DNA from: Charina bottae
Taxonomy: Eukaryota > Chordata > Lepidosauria > Squamata > Charinaidae
Direction: 5' to 3'
DNA length: 64,000 nt
Assembly: GCA_023362775.1 (NCBI GenBank)
Contig: JALMGJ010000002.1
Coordinates: forward strand, 73,509,414-73,573,413
The notes beneath the pieces were generated by a model that had not been told where the DNA came from, did no database searches, and worked only from the letters and a program-made list of their open reading frames with translations. Made by a program: the position numbers and the translations under genes. Below, piece after piece: positions 45,311 through 57,100 of the stretch (position 1 is its first letter; every line of letters starts with the position of its first letter).

Positions 45311-46136
45311 TTCCTATTCACATTTCTTTTAACTCGGCTCAGACAAAAGCTCCCTATCCATCCACAATCGTTTCTTGAAAGTTACAGAGATTCCTCAGAA
45401 GTTGTTAAGAGCCTTTAGGTACAAGTCATTACAAGAAGGAACACTGGGCAGTTAATGCATTTGTTCTGAGATGAAACTAACAGTGCTGTAACACCCATCC
45501 TTATGCATATGTACATAGCACCCACTAAGCCCTGTTTAAGATATTACAGAACATATACATTCTATCTACTCTTACCTCCCTGCAACTCCCCAATTTTTTA
45601 AAGTCATCCAAAGAAAACATTGGAAGGAATGGTACATTCAAGATTAAAGCAAATGTTAGCAGTTGGAGAATCAAAGGAGAGCACCTGTACTCGATCCAAA
45701 AGGAAGAAAACCTTTCTGCTCATTCAGAAAATCAGTTACCTCCTTTCTGGCAAACTATTATATTCAAAAAAATTAGATTGTTGTCTTTGGCTTCTTTTTA
45801 AGCTTATCTGCTTTGGGGTTTGGGGCATCTGTCACCCTGAAGATGCCACTTCAGTGGTCTATTATTGGGGACGAAGATCAAGCATAGGAAGGAATGAGAA
45901 TTTTAAGACCCTGGGATCAATAGACCAGCTCACATGTAAGCCCATTACCATAACTAAACAGTATTTGATGCTTGAAGACTTTTATAGAAATGGCACCCTT
46001 CTATCTGGAGATCTGTTGTTTAGGTCTTATGAAATTTGCTAGAGCCACTCAAGTACATACATTTATCAGAATAGGACAAGCAGTACTTAAAACATTAACA
46101 CATAATATGATGGTTTTCACTTTGGCTTTCTATTTT
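45311..46136. other. intergenic, nothing recognised
   Basis: A 140-codon + frame at 45620-46042 has no family resemblance. Confidence 0.35.
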
Positions 46137-46681
46137 GTGTGAGCCCTACCACTATTTTTTTAAAAAAGAATTTTATTAAATTTCAGAAAAAGATAAAAAA
46201 TACAGAAAACAAGAAACTACAAAAAAAAGAAAAAAGAACTAAAAAAGTGTGAAAACATAATTTAAAAAAAAGATTACAACAAGAAGTGACTTCCGACTTT
46301 AAACATCAAGGATATACAGCAATTTTCCATAATCAATCCCTTACTCTATATTAAACCAAAATCAAATTATTTCTATAAGTCAACCCCTTAGCACATTATA
46401 AAAATCACTAAATACCATTGCTCCCTCCCCTTATATTAAAAGGAAAAAAAAGCATAAATCACCTGATCAACTCCCCCCCATAATAACAATTACTTAATTA
46501 TTCCCTTCCTACTACTGTTCAATACATTCCTGTCTACTGTAATAAGAATCAAAAATAAAAAAGCATGCAAATTGTCTGCCATTATAATTAATAATACAAG
46601 AAACATGAATTAATATTATTTTTTTTAAAAAAAACCTAATAATCTTAGTCCCAATCATTAACGATAAGTAAAATCATCCAA

Positions 46682-49600
46682 CTCCAGCAAAGGAGATTGT
46701 TACCTTGTCGTGGTGCTGGAGCTTGAGCACCTCAATGAAACCATGAGCTAAACCGTGAAGGGACACCCAAGACGGGAAGGTCGTGGCAGAGAGGTCAGAC
46801 TAAATACGATCCCTGGGGAAGGTAATGGCAACCCACCCCAGTATTCTTGCCATGAAAACTAAATGGATCAGTACAACCAAAGATATGTCGGTATACCATC
46901 GGAAGATGGGACTCCCAGGTCGGAAGATGGTCAAAATGCTACTGGGGAGGAACAGAGGATACGTTCAACTAGCCCCAGATGTGATGACGCAGCTAGCTCA
47001 AAGCCGAAAGGACGGCTAGCGGCCGACGGTGCTGGTGGTGAACGACGAATCCGATGTTCTAAAGATCAACACACCATAGGAACCTGGAATGTAAGATCTA
47101 TGAGCCAGGGCAAATTGGATGTGGTTATTGGTGAGATGTCAAGATTAAATATAGACATTTTAGGTGTCAGTGAACTGAAATGGACTGGGATGGGCCACTT
47201 CACATCAGATGACCACCAGATCTACTACTGTGGACAAGAGGACCACAGAAGAAATGGAGTAGCCTTCATAATTAATAATAAAGTGGCTAAAGCAGTGCTT
47301 GGATACAATCCAAAAAACGATAGAATGATCTCAATTCGAATTCAGGGTAAGCCATTTAACATCACAGTGATCCAAATATACGCCCCAACCACAGGTGCTG
47401 AAGAAGCAGAAGTAGATCAGTTCTATGAGGATCTGCAGCACCTACTAGATAATACACCAAAAAGAGATGTTATTTTCATTACAGGAGACTGGAATGCTAA
47501 GGTGGGTAGTCAGACGACACCTGGAATTACAGGCAAGCATGGTCTGGGAGAACAAAATGAAGCAGGACATAGGCTGATAGAATTTTGCCAAGACAACTCA
47601 CTGTGCATAACAAATGCTCTCTTCCAACAACCTAAAAGACGACTTTATACATGGACTTCACCAGATGGTCAACACCGAAATCAGATTGACTACATCCTTT
47701 GCAGCCAAAGGTGGCGGACATCTATACAGTCGGTAAAAACAAGACCTGGAGCTGACTGTAGTTCAGATCACGAACTTCTTATTGCAAAATTTAGAATCAG
47801 ACTAAAGAGAATAGGGAAGACCCACAGATCAGTTAGATATGAGCTCACTAATATTCCTAAGGAATATGCAGTGGAGGTGAAGAATAGATTTAAGGGACTA
47901 GATTTAGTAGATAGGGTCCCAGAAGAACTATGGACAGAAGTTCGCAACATTGTTCAGGAGGCGGCAACAAAAAACGTCCCAAAGAAAAAGAAAACCAAGA
48001 AGGCAAGATGGCTGTCTGCTGAAACACTGGAAGTAGCCCAAGAAAGAAGGAAAGCAAAAGGCAACAGTGATAGGGGGAGATATGCCCAATTAAATGCAAA
48101 ATTCCAGAGGTTAGCCAGAAGAGATAAGGAATTATTTTTAAACAAGCAATGTGCGGAAGTGGAAGAAGACAATAGAATAGGAAGGACAAGAGACCTCTTC
48201 CAGAAAATTAGAAACATCAGAGGTAAATTCCAGGCAAAAATGGGTATGATCAAAAACAAAGATGGTAAGGACCTAACAGAAGCAGAAGAGATCAAGAAAA
48301 GGTGGCAAGAATATACGGAAGATCTGTATAGGAAGGATAATAATATTGGAGATAGCTTTGACGGTGTGGTCAGTGAGTTAGAGCCAGACATCCTGAAGAG
48401 TGAGGTTGAATGGGCCTTAAGAAGCATTGCTAATAACAAGGCAGCATGAGACGATGGTATCCCAGCTGAACTGTTTAAAATCTTGCAAGATGATGCTGTC
48501 AAGGTGATGCATGCCATATGCCAGCAAATTTGGAAAACACAAGAATGGCCATCAGATTGGAAAAAATCAACTTATATCCCCATACCAAAAAAGGGAAGCA
48601 CTAAAGAATGTTCAAACTATCGAACAGTGGCACTTATTTCACATGCCAGTAAGGTAATGCTCAAGATCTTGCAAGGTAGACTCCAGCAATTCATGGAGCG
48701 AGAATTGCCAGATGTACAAGCTGGGTTTAGAAAAGGCAGAGGAACTAGAGACCAAATTGCCAATATCCGCTGGATAATGGAGAAAGCCAGGGAATTTCAG
48801 AAAAACATCTATTTCTGTTTTATTGACTATTCTAAAGCCTTTGACTGTGTGGATCATAACAAATTGTGGCAAGTTCTTGGTGGTATGGGGATACCAAGTC
48901 ATCTTGTCTGCCTCCTGAGGAATCTGTATAACGACCAAGTAGCAACGGTAAGAACAGAGCACGGAACAACGGACTGGTTTAAGATTGGGAAAGGAGTACG
49001 GCAGGGCTGTATACTCTCACCCTACCTATTCAACCTGTACGCAGAACACATCATGCGACATGCTGGGCTTGAGGAATCCAAGGCTGGAGTTAAAATCGCT
49101 GGAAGAAACATTAACAATCTCAGATATGCAGATGATACCACTTTGATGGCTGAAAGCGAGGAGGAATTGAGGAGCCTTATGACGAAGGTGAAAGAAGAAA
49201 GTGCAAAAGCTGGGTTGCAGTTAAACCTCAAAAAAACCAAGATTATGGCAACGAGCTTGTTTGATGACTGGCAAATAGAGGGAGAAAAAGTGGAGGCAGT
49301 GACAGACTTTGTATTTCTAGGCGCAAAGATTACTGCAGACGCTGACTGCAGCCAGGAAATCAGAAGACGTCTACTTCTTGGGAGGAGAGCAATGGCAAAT
49401 CTTGATAAAATAGTTAAGAGCAGAGACATCACACTGACAACAAAGGTCCACATAGTGAAAGCAATGGTATTCCCTGTAGTAACCTATGGCTGTGAGAGCT
49501 GGACCATAAGGAAGGCTGAGCGAAGGAAGATAGATGCTTTTGAACTGTGGTGTTGGAGGAAAATTCTGAGAGTGCCTTGGACTGCAAGAAGATCAAACCG

Positions 49601-49869
49601 GTCCATACTCCAGGAAATCAAGCCAGACTTCTCACTTGAGGGAATGATATTAAAGGCAAAACTGAAGTACTTTGGCCACATAATGAGAAGACAGGATACC
49701 CTGGAGAAGAAGCTGATGCTAGGGAAAGTGGAAGGCAAAAGGAAGAGGGGCCGACCAAGGGCAAGATGGATGGATGGTATTCTGGAGGTGACGGACTCGA
49801 CCGTGGGGGAGCTGTGATGGTCCATGAAGTCACGAAGAGTCGGAAACGACTGAACGAATAAACAACAAC
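46682..49869 (+). mobile_element. near-complete Bov-B (RTE clade) LINE
   Basis: About 3.2 kb with the Bov-B 5' leader (GTTACCTTGTCGTGGTGCTG) and terminus (AAGAGTCGGAAACGACTGAA). Exact 12-bp duplication AAAATCATCCAA at 46670-46681 and 49870-49881. It lies wholly inside the L1-like element, so it is the younger insertion. Confidence 0.95.
46863..49817 (+). pseudogene. Bov-B ORF: endonuclease plus reverse transcriptase, one internal stop
   Basis: A single frame of 985 codons interrupted only by TGA at 48447-48449; the halves 46863-48449 and 48483-49817 are in the same frame. Apurinic-type endonuclease: GTWNVRSM, SELKW, IQIYAPTTG, ITGDWNAKVG, QIDYIL, SSDHELLIAKF. RT: NYRTVALISHASKVML, AGFRKGRGTRDQIANIRWIM, FIDYSKAFDCVDHNKLW, GVRQGCILSPYLFNLYAEHI, LRYADDTTLMAES with the catalytic YADD. 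The extreme C-terminus is also altered: stop at 49815-49817, while the usual ending MVHEVTKSRKRLNE lies in another frame just after it. Confidence 0.93.
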
Positions 49870-51068
49870 AAAATCATCCAAAGCCAAAAAAAAAATATTT
49901 TTAGTCCCTTAACCCACTTCAAAATAGACCAAAGCATTTACATATCCCCATAATAAACACAGAGCTATTTTCTTAAAGAAATCAAACAGCCCAACTGCTC
50001 CCCTCACAAACACAGACTTCTCTTCAAAAAAGCTTGCATACATAATAACCCCTTCTTTTCCATAACATTCCATCAGAAAGTCAAATTCATTCATGTCTTG
50101 CAAATCAATTTCTCGGTTAAACTTCTTCAATTCAGCATTGTCAATTTCATCTGGCATTTCAACAGAAGCCCCCATCTCGCTCTTAGAAGAGACATTTCCA
50201 TCACTATTAAATTCTTCAATTTCGACAGTATCCTTAACCAGATGGCACATTTTAGACCACATATTTTCCACAATGCTCTGAATGTCTTGCATAATAACTT
50301 GGTAGGAATCAGAAAAAAATCTGCTTCATATCTGCTTTAATATCTTGATGTAAGTCAGAGAAAGCCTGGTTAAGATCATCCATGTCTCATGCAGTAAATT
50401 ATGGCACCCCCTGGATACTTAACCGGCAACAGTAGAAAGTAATTAACAGAGTCCCCAGTGAAAGTAGCAGCAGGAAAGTAAAAGTTTAGAACGGCAGATT
50501 CAACGTGTAGGGAAAATGCTAAAATCTTCAAAATTAGCACAGAAATAATAACAGGGAGACAATAATATACTCTCAACCCTCCTTAGTATTAGACAGAAAG
50601 CAAAATCCAAAGCTTAAAAATAATTTCTTCCAAAAAAAAAATAATCACAAAAATAATGATAAGCACCAAGAGAGATCTTTTCTCCTTAATGTAGAAAACC
50701 TCTCTTAGGGTATGAATACCTAAAGAAAAAATAAATTGGGTGCTTTAGAAATGGGGTGGCTGGACTTAATGTCCCTTAAAGGTTGCAGCGTGGCTTGGAA
50801 ATGGTAATGTCCCAGCCTCCCGGTGAAGTCTTACCCGTTGATTGCAAACGCTGTTTACAGTCTCCTGGCTGCAATTAGGCCGTCCGGAGGACGAATGGGT
50901 CAATTCCAAGTGTTTTCCTTGATCCAGAAAAACGTTCCTGGGCTTCAGGAGAAACCAGCCTGAGCCCGAAAAAACTGCCACGATGCCAGTTCTGCCCACA
51001 GAGCTGGCGGGCACAGGTGTTCAGTCTGCCATGTTCCCACCAGAAGTTCGTGTGAGCCCAACCACTAT

Positions 51069-52489
51069 GATTTGTATGCCATAATTTACAGCTTAGCACA
51101 ATGTATGAACTCAGCCAATATAGGCTTACACAACAAAACATGGTTAAACCATGGATTAGTATAAAGTGAACCCAGTAGTGAATTGCCTGCAAAATATTCT
51201 GTATAATTAGCTAACCCCATTTTCTGGATCTGAGTGACATACCAAACCACAAACTAGCCACTCACATTTTAGCCTAGCCATGTGCAAACTCCATTTGGTT
51301 AGTTTATGGATCAGTGTGACATACAAATCCAGAAAATTGGGTTAGCTGAGTAAACCAATCATGTGTATATATGCTGCACAAATACAGGAAGAGTGGCCAT
51401 GCAGTGCAGCTAGGACTTGCAATTTGAAAAGCTGACTTTGTATATTCATTCAAGAACTACCAAACTCAGAATTTCTTGTTGCAGAGTTATTTCCTTGTGC
51501 AGAGTTTAATCCAAAATGAATTCTGATCAGTCTTGAACGAAACTAATTTTGACTGGGCTTGGTTTGGGAATAAAAAAATGTTTGGCTCACTCCATGAGGA
51601 TGGTCTTTGGAGAGAAATGGGAGCAAGAACCTCTAAGTTTTAAAGGCAATCAATTCTGGTAATCCAACATATCAAGTTGGATGTGGAGAGGTTGAAATGT
51701 TTTAGGATGGTGCTTTTTCCTCTGCTGCTGTTTGACATCAATGTGCAATCTACAGAGTTGGATAGAGTTGTTGCCAATATGCAATTTTCTCTCACTTTTG
51801 TCAAGAGCCAGCAAAACAGTGGCTGCCTTGAGTATGATAATGGAATGGATGCTGCAAACACACAGCAATTCCGCAGAGATTGGCTTGCTCTTCCAGCTAA
51901 AGGGTTAGGTTCAGTCTGTCAGTACTTATTAAACCAGCACTGTCACTAAAGGCTATGTGATTTCTATGGCTTAAGTGTCTTTTATCTATTTTTGGTCCAT
52001 GTATAAACTTCAGTCTTTAAATTACTCATACAGGCTGGACTTCTTTTGGGGTCTTGTGGCTGTTGTTTTGAGCAGAACAAGATATCTACTCCATTATTTC
52101 AGGATTCTAACTCAATGCAAGTTTTATTTCCCTTTCTTCTTTTTCTCCTGGTTTTAACCATATTGCCTGATGAAGAGTTCTTGGAAATTTGACTTTGTAC
52201 TCTTTCAGTTGGCTTAAAAAGGAATTCCCTTGGCATGGATTTTAATTTCTTTTCTTCCCTCATGGTCAACATCGTGGTTTTTGCTTCTACATATATTAGT
52301 AATTTTGCTCCATTCTTAAAACTAATTTGCTGTTGCCAAGCATCTGACTCCCCTATGCTATTCTAGGCTAGAGTTTCCACTGAAAGTCGCCAATGGGAAT
52401 TTCAGGTTAAGACATATTATCCATTTGACGTTAAAAGGGCAAAACTAATTATTGCAGAAACCCATCTCAGTTGTTTTTAACATGCACAT
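51069..52489. other. intergenic before the FLNB 3' UTR, nothing recognised
   Basis: AT-rich single-copy-looking sequence with no exon or named repeat. Confidence 0.4.
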
Positions 52490-53914
52490 TTTATTTCTTG
52501 AAGCAAACATTCATGGTTTTTAATAAGTTATGAGATACAATATTACATTTATTCCAGTTTATTTTGCTTTTCTGATAGTTTACAATGTAGTGAGCATTTC
52601 ACATTAAGGCACACAGTCCAGTTTAAAAAAAAAATCTGGTTACTCCATTTCCTTTCCAAGAAGCTGTGCTTAGACTTAGTGCATTGATATAAAACTACAA
52701 AAATAAAGCTGACCAAGTAGAAATCTTTTGCTAAACAGAGAGAAAAGAACTAAGTTACTTCCATTAAGTGTCTTCCTCCATCAAGCACATTTAAAGCTCT
52801 TGAAGAAAAAAAAAGCTCTGCTAAAAAAAAGCCCCAGAGGCTTTTTGAAACCATTTAGTTCAATATTTGGCAGATACTTTTTTAAACCTTTTGTCGTTTT
52901 GAAAACCAGAATGGTCATAATGCTCTTTTCTTATCCAAAAATAATTAAGATGATTTGTTCATGGTTCATGAATTCCTTGAACCAAACTCTTTCAAACAGT
53001 TTTAATTTGCACTGTTGATTAGTAGAAACATTCAGAGTTTCACATAATAGTCAACTGCCTAGATTAGCCTTCACCTCATCATTAACAGGCATTACAACAA
53101 GGAAGTCGTAGACGCTTAGATTACTGTATACAGAAACAGCTGGAAGAACAGTGATTGTATACAATCCATCACAGCTTCAAGCACCGAGCAATGTGCATCT
53201 TTGCTAGAATATCAACTTAATTTGGCATTCTATTACTCAAGACAATCACAGTTACACCACCCATTACCATGCCCTGCATAAAGCATCAGTGATGAAGGCT
53301 TCCAGAATAGCTTAAGACCCCCATCTGGTTTCCTTCAAGGGAAAAGAAACCCATTTCCCCCAAAATGTAAACAGCCAACCATTATGCAAATTGTTTTAGT
53401 GTTTAAAGATAACACTAATTTCAGTTTTCACTATTAGCTATAAAAAGCCTATCAAGTACGTAAGGGCACATATCAAGTACGTAAGTACCAGCATTTTTCA
53501 TCTAATGTCTTTACAGAAGAATTTTAACTGACAGAAGTCATAGTGATATTCTACAACAAAGTGAAATGTTTCCAATTCAAAAACAAAACCTATTGCAAGT
53601 CAGTAGTTTAAGATACCAATTTATCCAAGACAAATTCCAGTTTAACAGGTAAATTCCAGAATCCACCCCCCAAAAAAAATCCATAGTGCCCTACTTTATT
53701 ACATGATTGTGTTTTGATTCAGAACAGTACAAACTAAAGCAGACAATGAATTTACAAGGCGTATCAGAGATGCTTAAGACAAAGAACAACTTTAAAATAT
53801 ATTTAATTTGGGTTTCATTAAAAGTGATCTGTATACATTGGTCACAGGACTGCTCACAGTATTGCATGTAAGGTTTCCCTTAAGAAGAGAAGAAGCTATT
53901 GAAACAAGATGAAT
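52490..53914 (-). terminator. FLNB: FLNB 3' UTR with several AATAAA signals
   Basis: On the - strand AATAAA occurs at 53695-53700, 52558-52563, 52548-52553 and 52490-52495. The first would give a UTR of about 0.23 kb, the distal group about 1.4 kb. The stretch has no recognised repeat, consistent with retained UTR. Which site is used cannot be told from sequence. Confidence 0.5.
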
Positions 53915-54102
53915 TTATGGAACAGTAACATGGAATGGACTTCCAGGAATGTGTTCTTCACCCCACTTCACAGCTAGTAGGTAATCACCTTTTTCTTTGA
54001 CAACATATGTGACATTGTACTGGTAGTTTCCCAAGTGTTTCACAGATACTTCTTCACAAGGTGTTGTAGGTCCATGGACACCAACTAACAGCATATTTGA
54101 AC
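53915..54102 (-). CDS. FLNB: FLNB last coding exon (repeat 24, dimerisation)
   Basis: Acceptor GCTTTAG. Reads [20 protein letters not shown] to [12 protein letters not shown] and TAA at 53915-53917. Confidence 0.96.
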
Positions 54103-57100
54103 CTAAAGCACAAAGATAATACTAATGTTACTTATAATTCAGAATTCAATACCTTGCACTATTGAAAGTCACAGAACTTCAGTCAAGCATTTCATTTTCT
54201 GCAGACTTAATACCAACCAAAATTAATGCAAGTAGCCCTGGCAACTACTGTATTGAAAAGAAGTATCAATACTTTTCAGTCACCATATATGCCTCTTACT
54301 GTGCTGTATCAGATGTCTGATTTCCCACTAGCAAGGACAACTACGTTGCACAGAAATATAAGAGGTAGTGAACATTTACTTACAAAGCTTTCAGCAAAGT
54401 TAAAAACTCAGCTGTAGCTGTTAAACCAGTAATCCGCTCACGTTTTAAAAGACAAGTTACCTGCTTTGCTGCAATCCAGAGAGAAAGAATTTTTCTGGCC
54501 CATGAAGGCTCTAGAAAGCCCTGCACCCCTAGCAAGGACTTTGCTTGCATCAGACGATGACTTGGGAATGGCCCTGTAGAAGGTATCTGTTGTTGACCTA
54601 GTCACAGATTCCACCATAATAGAAGATGTTTCATTTGAGGTGCCTGGGCTAACCAGCCGCTGACCTAAAAAGTACAAGATGTGTATGTCAACCACAAGAA
54701 TTCATAGCTATATAAAACAGATGTGAATCAAGTCTACAACTCTGCTGGCTACCTTCTTCATTTTACAGTCCTTCCACTCTATCCCAAGATACTTTGGGCT
54801 TGTTCACACACAGGACTAAGACTAAGCCAGAGTCCCCCTTGGGGGAGTGGGGTGGTGATAAATCAAATGAATGAATGAATGAATGAATGAATGAATGAAT
54901 GAATGAAGTGACAGGCCATGAATCCACCATTGTGGTTTGCCTTTATGAGAGAACCTGGCATTACAGCTTGGTCAACAAACCATGACTGAAAAATCCTGGT
55001 TTAACATGATGTGAACCCAGCCATTATGATTGTGAGCACACTTCTAAAATTAGCTCAATATTCTTACCTGTCACTTTTGCTTTGAAAGGACTACCAGCAA
55101 TATGATTAGGTCCTCCATATTTAATTCCAATTAAGTAGTTTCCTGGAGCCATCGGCGTATACATTACATTGTATCCCTCTGGAGCTTCTTGGCAATCCAT
55201 TTTCACCTTTGACGGCCCCTCAATTGTAACAGCAAGAGTACCAGGACCAGCTTTTGTGGTGTCTATAGTAAACATAGATTGTAATCCTGGAAAGCAAAGT
55301 ACAAACAAAAAGCATGGATGTAATGTGCAGACTCATGCAGTTCAAGTAGCAGAAAGCTTTGCCACGTAACTGCCATAATCCTGCTGCAAATTTGCTTTTT
55401 CCTAATGAGCACTGCAATTCCAATTGAAAACTAAAAGAAAGCCAGTGTTTAAAAATGAGATGAAAGATACTGTTCTTAGGCAAAAACCTGGTAGCATTTT
55501 AGATTAAATACAACACAGAGGAGAAATTACCTGTTGTGCCACTCTCCAGGCCTGGTCCATAGGCGGTTACAAGAGCTGGACTATCTGTAAGACCTGGTTC
55601 CCCCACTCTAATTTTGAAAGGACTGCCTACAACATGGCTCCCATTGAATTTCACGTCTATTGAATGAATGCCATTTTCACGTGGAATGAACCGGACAGCG
55701 TATTTATCTGTAACATATATAATTAAATAATCAATTAGTTTAGGACTTCCTTCGGAAAAATATTTAACATTCCAAACTTCCTTTTTCCCTCAACCTGGTG
55801 CCCTCCCAATCAGTTCAGATTGGAACTTCAAGAATTCCAAAGGCCGTGCTGGCTGGGTCCTAAAATCCCAATTCAGCTGGAGGGTGCCAGGTTGGGGAAG
55901 GCTGGCTCAAGGTCACTGAAGGCTGAAACACAAGGCAGGCCAAAGTATAGGAGAAGACTAATAATGGAATGTTCACTCAGGAAGAATTTATTATGAGCCT
56001 ACAAAACTGGTCTGATTTGAATTGATTCAGAAAATCAATCATTAAAATTTGTGTGTGCATGTACTAAAAACATTGGTTTGATTTGAAATCAGCCCAGATC
56101 AATTCAGATGGTTAAATTGGCTAGTATTCATAAAATCTGAGTTGCCACAATTAAATTTGTTCTTACTGCTTCACTACCAGATTAATTGCAAACTGTTTAT
56201 TTTCTTGAGACTAGGTATACCTGCCAGCATCAGTAAAAGCTCCCACATTGAGAACGGTTTTTTCCCCTCATACTGGTAAAACAGATTAAATTTATTTATT
56301 CCACAGAGAGCACATCTAAGTATTAGAATACTGTCCTTGCTTTGAAAGCAGTAATTAAGCCTGGCAAATATTTTGGAAACTTGTTTCAAGTTATAGTAAA
56401 GTAAAGGTAAAGGTTCCCCCGCAGAGTTGTGTCCGACTCTAGGGGGCGGTGCTCATCTCCGTTTGTTAGCCGAAGTGCCAGCACTGTCCGAAGACGCTTC
56501 CGCGGTCATGTGGCCGGCATGACGTGTGCAGAACGCTGTTACCTACCCACCGAAGTGGTACCTATTTATCTACTTGCATTTGCATGCTTTCGAATTGTTA
56601 GGTTGGCAAGAGCTGGGGCGAGTGCGGGAGCTCACTCCGTCACACGGGACTAGGGATTCGAACCTCCGAACTTGCAAACTTCCGATCGACAAGCCTGGCG
56701 TCTGATTAGTTATCATTAACTTAAGATGGGACTAACTTCCTCAGATGGGATATTGCTAGAATATCTTTAAAAGGCAGGCAACAATACAGCAGGATAAAAA
56801 GAGAGATCACTTGAGACGCTGAAGGTAGCAGCATACTGCCTTGCATTTTGTTTTTATAAATTCCAATGAATAATATTCCACCTTTCCTCTAAGAAGTCAA
56901 GATGGCAAACACTACTCTTTCTTCCAGTTTTAGATTCACAGCACTCTGGTAAGGTAGGAAGGATGGAGAGAGAAGATGGTTAATAAAAGTTAGCTATTAT
57001 GTTCTAGATTGCTTGATTTTTTGGGGGAAAGCATACACAATGTTGTGTGCAGTTTCTCACCTTGCTCCAACTCAGAAACATGACATTCTTCTACTGCTCC

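Larger units (their letters stand above)
46156..51049 (-). mobile_element. L1-like element split by a Bov-B insertion
   Basis: Flanked by a 19-bp duplication with one mismatch (GTGTGAGCCCTACCACTAT at 46137-46155, and 51050-51068). Minus orientation: A tail at the left, GC-richer 5' region near 50750-51049, and an ORF1-like frame at 49909-50292 (acidic, DMNEFDFLMECYGKEGVIMY). Removing the Bov-B leaves about 1.7 kb with no RT, the same plan as 17557-19943. Confidence 0.72.
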
